Positions 34,500 to 43,101 of a stretch of DNA of 64,000 nucleotides are shown piece by piece. The position numbers and the translations under genes are program-made. The stretch spans positions 81,782 to 145,781 of the forward strand of contig DASYKU010000048.1 of assembly GCA_035995165.1 (NCBI GenBank), written 5' to 3'. A model generated the notes under the pieces. It searched no databases. It was not told the origin of the DNA and saw nothing but the letters and a program-made list of their open reading frames with translations. Positions within the stretch are counted from its first letter, which is position 1, and the number at the start of each line of letters is the position of its first letter. The stretch comes from Mycobacteriales bacterium (GTDB lineage Bacteria; Actinomycetota; Actinomycetes; Mycobacteriales; CADCTP01).

Positions 34500-34955
34500 T
34501 CAGAGCGCCGGCAGGTCGACCACGCCGTCGATGACCTCACCGGTGGCCTCGTCGACCGCGTGCACGCTCATGAACTGCTCGATGCCCGTGTCGGCGGCCT
34601 TGCTCATCGCCCGCACCCCGGTCGCGGTGGCCGTCACGTCCTGGGTGAAGAAGGGCGCGCCGTTGTCGGCCAGGGTGACCGTCCAGACGTGCCCGGTGGG
34701 CGTGTTGATCTCGAACTCCTCGCCCACGACCGGGCCGGGGCCGTCGTCGTCGTGCGCGGACTTCAGCGTCCAGCCGCTGCCGAGCGAGCCGGTGCCGCTG
34801 GTGGAGACCGCGGGGCCGAGCTTGCGGCCGCCGCCGTTGCCGCCGCCACCGCCGCCCTTGCCGCCCGAGGCGAACGCGGCCGGCGCCGCCAGCATGCTGA
34901 GCGCCACCGCTGCCGTCGCGGTGACCGCGGCCGCCGAGGACCAAGTGAGCTTCAC
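34500..34955 (-). CDS. Small secreted protein, Gly-rich N-terminus
   Basis: A 151-residue exported protein. The GTG start at 34955 has GGAG 8 bases upstream. The signal peptide ends near AAFASGG, and a poly-Gly stretch (GGKGGGGGGNGGG) follows. The remaining about 100 residues look like one small beta-rich domain (HVWTVTLADNGAPFFTQDVT). No cysteines or catalytic motif are visible in the mature part. Function is unknown. It is transcribed divergently from the ECF sigma gene. Confidence 0.75.
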   Translation of the reverse strand: MKLTWSSAAAVTATAAVALSMLAAPAAFASGGKGGGGGGNGGGRKLGPAVSTSGTGSLGSGWTLKSAHDDDGPGPVVGEEFEINTPTGHVWTVTLADNGAPFFTQDVTATATGVRAMSKAADTGIEQFMSVHAVDEATGEVIDGVVDLPAL

Positions 34956-35133
34956 GAGCTTTCTCCATTCGGTACGAAATCCCGGCCGGCTGCGATGGCG
35001 GCCGGGTGTGACGTCAGGAGATAGCGCGGTGGGTTACAGCACCCGGCCGTGTAACCCGGGGCCCTATTGGTTGATGATGAGGGCGTCGCGCGCGGGCGGA
35101 CGCTGCCGTGGGCGGTGAAGGCGGAGGCGTCAG

Positions 35134-35700
35134 GTGCGGATCGCACGCCGGTCTGTTGATGAGGTGGGTGCGACGGACCAGGGTGGGTCGGTCCCCCGGC
35201 TGCGAGTCGTCTCGGGTGAGGCGTACTCGGGCTGGGAGGAGATCTACCGGGACAACGTCGACCGGCTCTTCCGGGTGATGTACGGCAAGGTCGGCAACCG
35301 GCCGGACGCGGAGGATCTCACCGCCGAGGTGTTCCTCACCGCGCTGCGCCCGCTGCGGGTCTCGGCCAGCGTGGGCGAGGTGCGCGCCTATCTCCTGGCG
35401 ACCGCCCGTACGGTGCTGGCCGCGCACTGGCGCCGGACGCTCGGCGTGCAGGTCACCACCCTCGACGACGAGCGGGTGGAGACGGTGTTCAGCGACGCGC
35501 CGCCGGAGGTGGACCAGACGGCCCGGGCCGACGCCCTCCTGGACGCGCTGCCGGACCGGTACGGGACGATCCTTCGGCTGCGGTTCCTGGAGGGCCGCTC
35601 GGTGCAGGATGTCGCCGACGTCATGGGGGTCACCGTGGGAAACGCGAAGGTGCTCCAGCACCGCGCCCTGCGCGCCGCGGCGAAGGCGGGGGTCCGGTGA
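35134..35700 (+). CDS. ECF-type RNA polymerase sigma factor
   Basis: A 188-residue sigma-70 family factor. Region 2 is seen at YRDNVDRLFRVMYGKVGNRP (about residues 36-55) followed by DAEDLTAEVFLTAL. Region 4 spans LPDRYGTILRLRFLEGRSVQ through VGNAKVLQHRALRAA. It starts at GTG 35134, with GGAGG 8 bases upstream. The stop overlaps the start of a membrane-anchored Rieske gene, so the downstream protein takes the place where an anti-sigma factor is usual. Promoter targets are unknown. Confidence 0.92.
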   Translation: MRIARRSVDEVGATDQGGSVPRLRVVSGEAYSGWEEIYRDNVDRLFRVMYGKVGNRPDAEDLTAEVFLTALRPLRVSASVGEVRAYLLATARTVLAAHWRRTLGVQVTTLDDERVETVFSDAPPEVDQTARADALLDALPDRYGTILRLRFLEGRSVQDVADVMGVTVGNAKVLQHRALRAAAKAGVR

Positions 35701-36389
35701 TGGGCGGCGTGCGCAGGTTCGTCGAGGACCTGCTCGGGGATCGGCGGCCGCGACGGTTCCGGGTCCGCGACGAGGACCAGGCGGCGGAGCTCCGCGCGGC
35801 GATCGCGCTGCGGGCGGCCGGGCCGGCGGGCGACGAGGGACCCGGCGAGGAGTTCACCGCGGGTCTGCAGCAGCGGCTGGCGGCCCAGCTGGAGGCGGAG
35901 CCGGTCGAGGCTGCGCACCCGACCCGGCGCCGGTTCGTCCAGGCCGCGGGGATCGCGGCCGCGGGGGTCGCGGTCGGCGGCGTGGTCGACCACCTGCTGA
36001 TCGGCCCCGCGGGCGTCGCGCCGGCGGCCGCGCCCGAGGACACCGGCACGCTGATGCCGAACACCGGGGTCTGGCGGCCGGTCGTCGCCAGCGCGGAGCT
36101 GCCCGAGGGCGGCGTGCACGCCTTCGACGTCGGCACCCTGGTCGGCTTCGTGGAACGGACCGGCGGCAGGCTTCGGGCCGTGTCCGGCGTCTGCACCCAC
36201 CAGGGCTGCCGGTTGGCCCTGGAACCCGCCGCCCGCGAGCTCGCCTGCCCCTGCCACCGGACGGTCTTCGCGCTGGCCGGCACCGTGGTCCGGTCCCAGC
36301 TGCGCACCCCGCCGGCCGTGCTCCCCCGGCTGCCCGTCCGCGAGGTCGACGGCAGCATCCAGGTGTACGCACCGCCGACGCCGACCTGA
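35697..36389 (+). CDS. Rieske [2Fe-2S] protein with cytoplasmic N-terminal extension, coupled to an ECF sigma
   Basis: A 230-residue protein. Residues 1-75 are charged, helical and probably cytoplasmic (FVEDLLGDRRPRRFRVRDED). A twin-arginine-like RRRF precedes a hydrophobic helix (about residues 81-100), then the Rieske domain. Cluster ligands are Cys166-x-His168 and Cys184-x-x-His187 (CTHQGC and CPCH), with Cys171 and Cys186 able to form the stabilising disulfide. Overlap with the sigma gene suggests that the N-terminal part may bind the sigma factor while the Fe-S domain senses redox state. That role is inference; alternatively it is an electron carrier. Start GTG 35697 or ATG 35700. Confidence 0.88.
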   Translation: MMGGVRRFVEDLLGDRRPRRFRVRDEDQAAELRAAIALRAAGPAGDEGPGEEFTAGLQQRLAAQLEAEPVEAAHPTRRRFVQAAGIAAAGVAVGGVVDHLLIGPAGVAPAAAPEDTGTLMPNTGVWRPVVASAELPEGGVHAFDVGTLVGFVERTGGRLRAVSGVCTHQGCRLALEPAARELACPCHRTVFALAGTVVRSQLRTPPAVLPRLPVREVDGSIQVYAPPTPT

Positions 36390-36399
36390 CAATGACCGG

Positions 36400-37101
36400 G
36401 TGAGCCCCACCCCGCAGGCGGTCCTGTTCGACACGTTCGGCACGGTGGTCGACTGGCGGTCCGGGATCGCCACGGCCGTCTCCGAGCTGGCCGGACCGGT
36501 CGACCCGGCGGCCTTCGCCGACGCCTGGCGCGCGAAGTACCAGCCGTCGATGGAGCCCGTACGGTCCGGTCGCCGGCCGTTCGTCCGGCTCACCGACCTG
36601 CACCGGGAGAACCTCACCGCCACCCTGGCCGAGTTCGGCTGGGATCTCCCCGCGGCCGGGACCGAGCACCTCAACCGCGCCTGGGAGCGGCTGCCGGCCT
36701 GGCCGGACAGCGTCGACGGGCTCCGGCTGCTCAAGCAGCGCCACCTGATCGGGCCGCTGTCCAACGGCGACACCGCCCTGCTCGTCCGGATGGCCCGGCA
36801 TGCCGGGCTGCCCTGGGACGTGGTCGTGGGCTCCGACCTGCTGGGGCAGTACAAGCCGCACCCGGACGCCTACGCGCGGGCGGCCGCCGTCCTGGACCTG
36901 CCGCCGTCGGCGGTGATGCTGGTCGCCGCGCACAACAACGACCTGGCCGCCGCCCGCGCGGCCGGCCTGGCCACCGGCTTCCTCCCTCGCGCCGCGGAAC
37001 ACGGTCCGGGCCAGACCACCGACCTGACCGCGGACGCGGACTGGGACGTCGTCGCGAACGATCTGGTCGATCTCGCGGCTCAGCTGAACAGCGCGCTGTA
37101 G
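36400..37101 (+). CDS. HAD-superfamily hydrolase, haloacid dehalogenase type II-like
   Basis: A 233-residue HAD protein. Motif I is [12 protein letters not shown] with the nucleophilic Asp near the start, motif II Ser-Asn in LSNGDTALL, motif III Lys in QYKPHPDAY, and the motif IV region is [15 protein letters not shown]. The arrangement fits L-2-haloacid dehalogenases and related phosphatases; the substrate cannot be told. It starts 11 bases after the Rieske stop at GTG. The last 22 bases overlap the convergent acdS gene. Confidence 0.88.
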   Translation: MSPTPQAVLFDTFGTVVDWRSGIATAVSELAGPVDPAAFADAWRAKYQPSMEPVRSGRRPFVRLTDLHRENLTATLAEFGWDLPAAGTEHLNRAWERLPAWPDSVDGLRLLKQRHLIGPLSNGDTALLVRMARHAGLPWDVVVGSDLLGQYKPHPDAYARAAAVLDLPPSAVMLVAAHNNDLAAARAAGLATGFLPRAAEHGPGQTTDLTADADWDVVANDLVDLAAQLNSAL

Positions 37102-38102
37102 CCGTTGAGCGCCGGCTGGCCGCCGAGGTGTGCGTACAGCACGGTCGAGTCGCGGGCGATCTCGCCGCGGGTGACCAGGTCGATCAGCCCGGCCATCGAC
37201 TTCCCCTCGTACACCGGGTCGGTGATCATGCCGTCGGTCCTCGCCGCCAGGCGCATCGCGTCGAGGGTCTGCTCGTCCGGGATGCCGTAGACACCGGCGT
37301 GGTAGCGGGCGTCCAGCTCGACGGCGTCGGCGGCCAGCTCGCCCTCGACCCCGATCAGCCGGGCCGTACGGCGGGCGATGCGGTCGACCTGGTCCCGGGT
37401 CTCGTCCGGCTTGGCAGACGCGTCGATGCCGAGGACCCGGCGCGGGCGGGCGCCGGCCTGCTCCAGGGCGGCGAACCCGGCCACCATCCCGGCCTGGGTG
37501 CTCCCGGTCACCGAGCACACGATGATCGTGTCGAAGAAGACGCCGAGCGCCCGCTCCTGCTCGGCCACCTCGTACGCCCAGCGGGCGAAGCCGAGCCCGC
37601 CGAGCTCGTGGTCGGACGCCCCGGCCGGGATCGCGTACGGCGTGCCGCCGCGCTCCCCGACCTCCCGCAGCGCCTGCTCCCAGCTCTCCTTGAAGCCGAT
37701 GCCGAACCCGGCCCGCACCAGCCGTACGTCGGCGCCGGCGAGACGGCTGAGCAGGATGTTGCCGACCTTGTCGTAGACGGCGTCCGGCCAGTCCACCCAG
37801 GATTCCTGGACCAGCACGCAGCGCAGGCCCACGCTGGCGGCGACGGCCGCGACCTGCCGGGTGTGGTTGGACTGGACCCCGCCGATCGAGACCAGCGTGT
37901 CGCAGCCCTTGGCCAGCGCGTCGGCGACCAGGTACTCCAGCTTGCGGGTCTTGTTGCCGCCGAAGGCGATGCCGGAGTTGCAGTCCTCCCGCTTGGCCCA
38001 GACCTGCGCGCCGCCGCCCAGGTGCGCGGTCAGCCGCTCCAGCCGGTGCACCGGCGACGGCCCGAACAACAACGGCTGCCGCGCGAACGCCTCGATCGAC
38101 AC
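37080..38102 (-). CDS. acdS: 1-aminocyclopropane-1-carboxylate deaminase
   Basis: A 340-residue PLP enzyme of the tryptophan-synthase-beta fold. The cofactor lysine is Lys51 in [10 protein letters not shown], preceded by KREDCNSG. Discrimination from D-cysteine desulfhydrase rests on the C-terminal YEGKSMAG Glu and LYAHLGG Leu, which match the residues described for true ACC deaminases (Glu295/Leu322 type). It cleaves ACC to 2-oxobutyrate and ammonia, which lowers ethylene in associated plants. Length fits the family (about 338). Plant or soil association of the organism is an inference from this gene. Confidence 0.9.
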   Translation of the reverse strand: MSIEAFARQPLLFGPSPVHRLERLTAHLGGGAQVWAKREDCNSGIAFGGNKTRKLEYLVADALAKGCDTLVSIGGVQSNHTRQVAAVAASVGLRCVLVQESWVDWPDAVYDKVGNILLSRLAGADVRLVRAGFGIGFKESWEQALREVGERGGTPYAIPAGASDHELGGLGFARWAYEVAEQERALGVFFDTIIVCSVTGSTQAGMVAGFAALEQAGARPRRVLGIDASAKPDETRDQVDRIARRTARLIGVEGELAADAVELDARYHAGVYGIPDEQTLDAMRLAARTDGMITDPVYEGKSMAGLIDLVTRGEIARDSTVLYAHLGGQPALNGYSALFS

Positions 38103-38282
38103 TCCGCCACAGTACTGATCCCGTTGTCGGTGCGAGGTGGTCGCCGATCATGGCGCCCTGGCCACGACCCGGCGCGCCGTCATGGTCACCGCCGACGGGC
38201 GGCCGTCCGACGACGACCCGCGGGAGAACGGCCCCACTGTTCGCGACGTCGGCGGCTTCGCCACCATCGCCTGACCGTCGCC

Positions 38283-39239
38283 CTAGGGCACGTTGAACGG
38301 GGTGATGATCTGGACCGGCGAGGGTGCCGTCCGGAGCGGCCCAGGCAGGGCGCGGTGGGCCTGCATGATGATCTGACAGGCCCGCCGCATGTCCTGGCGC
38401 AGGTCGTGGTGCAGGACCGCGGAGATCCTTCCGTCCCGCAGCAGCCGGCGGTTGTCCGGGTCGAGGTCGTGGCCGACGAACGCGGCACAGTGCCGTCCGG
38501 CCGCCTCGAACGCCTCGACCGTGGCGACGTTGCCGCCGCCGATCGAGTAGACCGCGACGATGTCCGGGTGGCTCGCCAGCGCCGCCCCGACCCGGATGCG
38601 GAGGGCGTCGTCGAGGCCGTCGGTCTCGGCGATGTCGACCAGCGCGCGGCCCGGATACAGCTCCCGCATCGCGCCGCGGAAGCCGGTCTCCCGCTCCTCC
38701 TCGCCCCGGAAGTACGCGCTGCTGACCGAGACCAGGACGCTGCCGGGCTCCCGGCCGACCCACCGGCCGAGCAGGTACGCCGCGGTCGCGCCGGCCGCGC
38801 GGTTGTCCATCCCGACGTACGCGACCCGCTCGCTGCCGGGGAGGTCGGTGACCAGCGTGACCACCGGGACGCCCGCGCGGGACAGCCGGGCCGCGGCCGC
38901 GGCCACCCCCGGTAGGTCCGGGGCCTTGAGGATCACCCCGTGCGAGCGGCGGTCCGCGATCCGGTCCAGCACCGCGATCAGCTCGGCCGGGTCGCCGGAC
39001 TCCCGCAGGTGGAACCGCGAGCGGATCACCGCCGGCCGCAGGGACGGCAGCTCCTCCTCCAGCGCCGCCCGGACGGCGCCGGAGAACCGCTCCGGGGCCT
39101 GGACGACGACGTCCACCATGAACGTCCGCCCGCCGAGCTGCAGCTGGGACCGCTGGCGCTGCAGGTCCGCGATCGCCTGCGTCACCTGCTCGGCCGTGCT
39201 CGGGCGGACCATGCCGCGGCGGTTCAGGACCCGGTCCAC
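38283..39239 (-). CDS. LacI-family regulator with periplasmic-binding-type sensor domain, abnormal 5' end
   Basis: The protein has 318 residues from GTG 39239. The sensor domain (from about residue 40, FMVDVVVQAPERFSGAVRAA) resembles sugar or inositol-binding LacI members. The reading frame stays open upstream to 39302 and encodes VRIREIAEQSGLSEATVDRV, the helix-turn-helix of this family. However, this upstream part has no in-frame ATG, GTG or TTG. An ATG at 39306 is one base out of frame. Either a rare start codon or a frameshift is involved, or the protein is made without a complete DNA-binding head. Divergent from the dioxygenase, with a palindromic site between. Confidence 0.75.
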   Translation of the reverse strand: MDRVLNRRGMVRPSTAEQVTQAIADLQRQRSQLQLGGRTFMVDVVVQAPERFSGAVRAALEEELPSLRPAVIRSRFHLRESGDPAELIAVLDRIADRRSHGVILKAPDLPGVAAAAARLSRAGVPVVTLVTDLPGSERVAYVGMDNRAAGATAAYLLGRWVGREPGSVLVSVSSAYFRGEEERETGFRGAMRELYPGRALVDIAETDGLDDALRIRVGAALASHPDIVAVYSIGGGNVATVEAFEAAGRHCAAFVGHDLDPDNRRLLRDGRISAVLHHDLRQDMRRACQIIMQAHRALPGPLRTAPSPVQIITPFNVP

Positions 39240-39323
39240 GGTCGCCTCACTCAGCCCGGACTGCTCGGCGATCTCCCTGATCCGAACGGGTGCGGCACCG
39301 CCTCATGCTGAGGGGTTTTTGAT

Positions 39324-39336
39324 GGCTTGCCAAGCC
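39324..39336. promoter_or_regulatory. Putative LacI-type operator
   Basis: GGCTTGCCAAGCC is a perfect 13-base inverted repeat (GGCTTG-C-CAAGCC) in the short region between the divergent LacI-type regulator and the dioxygenase gene. Such palindromes are typical operators for this regulator class. The assignment rests on position and symmetry only. Confidence 0.45.
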
Positions 39337-39401
39337 TGTGCTGATGGCTCTGGCCGTCGTACCGTCGGGTGGACGGCGACCCGACCTCCGGAGGACGTTC
39401 G

Positions 39402-40571
39402 ATGACCACTCTCACCGGCGCGGGCTGGTTCGGTGCGGCCGACTGCCGCCTCGAGGACTTCCGGGCGCTCGTCGAGCAGCCGACCGACCTCGCCGACTAC
39501 CCGCATGCCGAGGCGGTCGAGCGCAACGTCCTCGTCTACGGCCCCGGGCTCGCGGAGCGCTGCGGCGCCCCGGCCGAGCGCCGCGCGCTGCAGGACGAGC
39601 TGTCCCGCGCGCTCAGTGACGGCCCCGGGATCGTCGTGTTCGCCGGGGCGTTCGCCGATCTGTCCATTGTGGACCGTGCCACCGACTCGTTCACCGCGAT
39701 GATCGAGGACCAGAACGCGCGCGGCGTCCTCGGCGGCGACCACTTCGCCCGGCCCGGCGCCAACGACCGGATCTGGGGCGCGCTGGACAAGTTCGGCCTG
39801 CGCGCGCCCGAGCTCTTCGCGGACTACTACGGCAACGACGTCATCGCCCTGGTCAGCGAGGCCTGGCTGGGTCCGAACTACCAGGTCACCTCGCAGGTCA
39901 ACGTCGTCAACCCCGGTGGCCGGGCCCAGGTCGCGCACCGCGACTACCACCTCGGCTTCATGTCGGCGGCGCAGAGCGAGGCCTACCCGGCCGCGATCCA
40001 CCGGCTGTCCCCGCGGCTGACGCTGCAGGGCGCGGTCGCGCACTGCGACATGCCGGTCGAGACCGGCCCGACGATGTACCTGCCGCACTCGCAGAAGTAC
40101 GGGCCCGGCTACCTCGCCTTCCACCGGCCCGAGTTCACCGAGTACTTCGACGCCCACTTCGTCCAGCTGCCGCTGGCCAAGGGCGACGCCGCGTTCTTCG
40201 ACCCCGCGCTGTTCCACGGGGCCGGCACCAACCACTCCACCGGCGTACGGCGGATGGCGAACCTGCTGCAGGTGTCCTCGGCCTTCGGCCGCGCGATGGA
40301 GACCGTGGACCGGACCGCCCTGTGCGAGGCGCTGTTCGAGACGCTGGCGCGGCGCCGCCGGGAGGGCGCCGCCGAGCGGAGCCTGCGCAACGTCGTCGCC
40401 GCCTCCGCCGAGGGGTACGCGTTCCCGACCAACCTCGACCGGGACCAGCCGGTCGGCGGTCTGGTCCCGCAGACCCAGGCCGAGCTGGTCTGGCAGGCCG
40501 TCGACGAGCTGTGGGCTCCGGACGCGTTCCGCAAGGCGCTGCACGCCCAGGCCGAACGCCGCCACACCTGA
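39402..40571 (+). CDS. Phytanoyl-CoA dioxygenase-family Fe(II)/2-oxoglutarate oxygenase
   Basis: A 389-residue protein with the facial triad in HRDYH (QVAHRDYHLGF, about residue 190) and a distal histidine in LFHGAGTNHS (about residue 275), as in PhyH-like oxygenases. A 2-oxoglutarate-binding Arg may be in GVRRMANL. It starts at ATG 39402 with GGAGG upstream. It is divergent from a LacI-type regulator, probably its repressor, which would make it inducible by a sugar-like or inositol-like ligand. The substrate is unknown. Confidence 0.88.
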   Translation: MTTLTGAGWFGAADCRLEDFRALVEQPTDLADYPHAEAVERNVLVYGPGLAERCGAPAERRALQDELSRALSDGPGIVVFAGAFADLSIVDRATDSFTAMIEDQNARGVLGGDHFARPGANDRIWGALDKFGLRAPELFADYYGNDVIALVSEAWLGPNYQVTSQVNVVNPGGRAQVAHRDYHLGFMSAAQSEAYPAAIHRLSPRLTLQGAVAHCDMPVETGPTMYLPHSQKYGPGYLAFHRPEFTEYFDAHFVQLPLAKGDAAFFDPALFHGAGTNHSTGVRRMANLLQVSSAFGRAMETVDRTALCEALFETLARRRREGAAERSLRNVVAASAEGYAFPTNLDRDQPVGGLVPQTQAELVWQAVDELWAPDAFRKALHAQAERRHT

Positions 40572-40631
40572 CCCGCCTGCCGGGCCCGGGCCGGGCCCCG
40601 GCGCGGGTCCCGGCCGGCGCGGGTCCGGCCG

Positions 40632-40697
40632 GAGCGGTCCGACGGCGCGGTCCGACGGCGCGGTCCGACGGCGCCGTCCGGCCGGAGCGGTCCGGCC
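40632..40697. repeat. Intergenic 13-bp minisatellite
   Basis: Five head-to-tail copies of a 13-base unit (consensus GCGCGGTCCGACG), with the last two diverging to GTCCGGCC. It lies between the stops of the dioxygenase gene and metE. The whole 156-base gap is a GC-rich repeat field without a gene. Confidence 0.8.
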
Positions 40698-40727
40698 AAA
40701 TCGGGTCCGGCCCGGCGCGGGTCCGGG

Positions 40728-43052
40728 TCAGGCGGCCTGGGGTTCCTCGACCGGGGGTTCGCCGGCGTCGAGCTCGGCGCGGATCTCGCCGGTCGCGGCG
40801 ACGAGATTGGCCAGGCTGGCCCGGACCTCGTCGTACCCGCGGGTCTTCAGCCCGCAGTCCGGGTTCACCCAGAGCCGCCCGACCGGCAGCTGCTCGATCG
40901 CGGCCCGCAGCCGGTCGCCGATCTCGGCGGTGGACGGCACCCGCGGCGAGTGGATGTCCCAGACCCCGGGGCCGACCTCGTTGGGGTAGCCGGCCCGGGC
41001 CAGGTCGCCGACGACCGCCATCTCCGACCGCGCCGCCTCCAGGCTGGTCACGTCGGCGTCCATGTCGATGATCGCCTGCAGGACGTCGCCGAACTCGGCG
41101 TAGCACATGTGGGTGTGGATCTGGGTGTAGTCCCGGGCCCCGGCGGTGCTCAGCTGGAACGCCCGTACGGCCCAGCCCAGGTAGGCGGCGTGGTCCTCCT
41201 GCCGGAGCGGGAGGGTCTCCCGCAGGGCGGGCTCGTCGACCTGGATCACCGGGATGCCGGCCGCCTCGAGGTCGATGACCTCGTCCCGCAGCGCGAGCGC
41301 GACCTGGGCCGCGGTGTCCGCGGCCGGCTGGTCGTCGCGGACGAAGGACCAGGCCAGCATGGTGACCGGACCGGTGAGCATGCCCTTGACCGGGCGGCTG
41401 GTCCGCGACTGGGCGTACTCGGCCCAGCGGACGGTCATCGGTTCCGGGCGGGAGACGTCGCCGGCGATGATCGGCGGCCGGACGTAGCGGGTCCCGTACG
41501 ACTGGACCCAGCCGTGGGTGGTGGCCAGGAAGCCGGTCAGCTGCTCGGCGAAGTACTGGACCATGTCGTTGCGCTCGGGCTCGCCGTGCACGAGCACGTC
41601 CAGGCCGAGCTCGGTCTGGGTGTCGAGGACGGCGTCGATCTCGGCCCGCATGGCGGCGTCGTAGTCCTCGCCGCTGAGCTTCCCGGACCGCAGCGCGGCC
41701 CGGGCCCGCCGCAGGTCGTCGGTCTGCGGGAACGAGCCGATCGTCGTGGTCGGCAGCACGGGCAGGTCCAACCGCGCCTGCTGGGCCGCCCGCCGGGCCG
41801 GGTACGGGTGCGGCCGGCGCAGGTCCGCCCTGCCCACGGCGTCGACCCGGGACCGGACGGCGTCGTCCCGGACGATCGGGGACCCGGCCCGGCCGGCCAG
41901 CAGGACCAGGTTGTCCCGCAGCTCGTCGGAGATCGTGTTCCGCCCGCCGGTGCGGGCGCGACCGAGCAGGACCAGCTCGTCGAGCTTCTGCCGGGCGAAC
42001 GCGAACCAGCCGGCCGGCTGCGGGTCGAGGTCCTCCTCCAGCGTGACGTCGAGCGGGACGTGCAGCAGCGAGCAGGACGCCGCGGCGTCGACCGTGCCGG
42101 CCAGGTCGGCCACCGTGCTCAGCATGATGAGCGCCCGGGTCAGGTCGGTCCGCCAGACGTTGCGGCCGTCGACGACGCCCGCGACGAGCCGGCGCCCGGG
42201 CAGCCCGCCGATCCCGGCGAGCGCGTCCAGGTTGGCCACGGCCGGACCGGTGAAGTCCATGGCCAGGCCCTCCACCGGCGTGCCGGCCAGGATCGGCAGC
42301 GCGTCGCCGAGCTGGTCGAAGTACGACGCCACCAGGATCTTCGGCCGGGCGGGCATCGCGGCCAGCGACTGGTACGTCCGGTCCACCGCCGCCAGCACCG
42401 CCGCCGGCTGGTCGGTCACCAGGGCGGGCTCGTCGAGCTGGACCCACTCCGCGCCGGCCTCGTCCAGCCGGGTGAGCACCTCGGCGTACAGGGGCAGGAT
42501 CCGGTCCAGCAGGATCAGCGGGTCGAAGCCGTCCGGGCCCTTGCTCAGCAGCAGGAAGGTGACCGGGCCGACCAGCACCGGGCGGGTCCGGACGCCGGCC
42601 TCGAGCGCCTCCGTGAACTCGGTCAGCGGCTTGGTCGCGTCGAGCTCGAACTGCGAGTCGGGCCCGAGCTCGGGGACGAGGTAGTGGTAGTTGGTGTCGA
42701 ACCACTTGGTCATCTCCAGCGGCGCGGCGTCCGCGGTCCCGCGGGCCATCGCGAAGTACCGGTCCAGCCGGCCGGCCGCCGTGCTCACGTCCGGCACCGC
42801 GGCGACGTGCCGCTCCGGGATCGCGCCCAGCATCCAGGCGGTGTCCAGGACGTGGTCGTAGAGGGAGAAGTCGTTGCTCGGGACCTCGCCGATCCCGGCC
42901 TCGGACAGCTCGGCCAGCCGGTCCCGGCGCAGGTCTCGGGCGGCTGCCAGCAGGTACGGAGCGTCGCCGCGCCCGGCCCAGTACGCCTCGACCGCCTGCT
43001 TCAGCTGCCGGTCGGCACCTTGACGGGGATAACCGTAGAGCGTCGTCGTCAC
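40728..43052 (-). CDS. metE: Cobalamin-independent methionine synthase MetE
   Basis: A 774-residue enzyme that transfers a methyl group from 5-methyltetrahydropteroyl-glutamate to homocysteine. The duplicated barrel is complete: the N-terminal domain to about residue 400, then LPTTTIGSFPQTDDLRRAR opens the catalytic half. Zinc ligands are visible in IHTHMCYAEFGD (His, Cys), a Glu in the following sheet region, and NPDCGLKTR (Cys). Homocysteine-binding VHGEPERNDMV is present. The GTG start at 43052 has GGAGGAG upstream. No cobalamin riboswitch was seen in the 49-base upstream gap. It may be read through from the aminotransferase operon. Confidence 0.97.
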   Translation of the reverse strand: MTTTLYGYPRQGADRQLKQAVEAYWAGRGDAPYLLAAARDLRRDRLAELSEAGIGEVPSNDFSLYDHVLDTAWMLGAIPERHVAAVPDVSTAAGRLDRYFAMARGTADAAPLEMTKWFDTNYHYLVPELGPDSQFELDATKPLTEFTEALEAGVRTRPVLVGPVTFLLLSKGPDGFDPLILLDRILPLYAEVLTRLDEAGAEWVQLDEPALVTDQPAAVLAAVDRTYQSLAAMPARPKILVASYFDQLGDALPILAGTPVEGLAMDFTGPAVANLDALAGIGGLPGRRLVAGVVDGRNVWRTDLTRALIMLSTVADLAGTVDAAASCSLLHVPLDVTLEEDLDPQPAGWFAFARQKLDELVLLGRARTGGRNTISDELRDNLVLLAGRAGSPIVRDDAVRSRVDAVGRADLRRPHPYPARRAAQQARLDLPVLPTTTIGSFPQTDDLRRARAALRSGKLSGEDYDAAMRAEIDAVLDTQTELGLDVLVHGEPERNDMVQYFAEQLTGFLATTHGWVQSYGTRYVRPPIIAGDVSRPEPMTVRWAEYAQSRTSRPVKGMLTGPVTMLAWSFVRDDQPAADTAAQVALALRDEVIDLEAAGIPVIQVDEPALRETLPLRQEDHAAYLGWAVRAFQLSTAGARDYTQIHTHMCYAEFGDVLQAIIDMDADVTSLEAARSEMAVVGDLARAGYPNEVGPGVWDIHSPRVPSTAEIGDRLRAAIEQLPVGRLWVNPDCGLKTRGYDEVRASLANLVAATGEIRAELDAGEPPVEEPQAA

Positions 43053-43101
43053 GGGATTCTCCTCCGCGAGTTCGGGACGAGGAGGAACCCGCTCACCGAC
43101 G

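Noticed and set aside
38141..38273. Short plus-strand frame [20 protein letters not shown]... in the gap between acdS and the LacI-type gene
   Set aside because: It could be a gene remnant, but no family could be recognised and the start is lacking.
43053..43101. Cobalamin riboswitch upstream of metE
   Set aside because: The gap to the upstream gene is only 49 bases, too short for a cobalamin riboswitch, and no conserved core is present.
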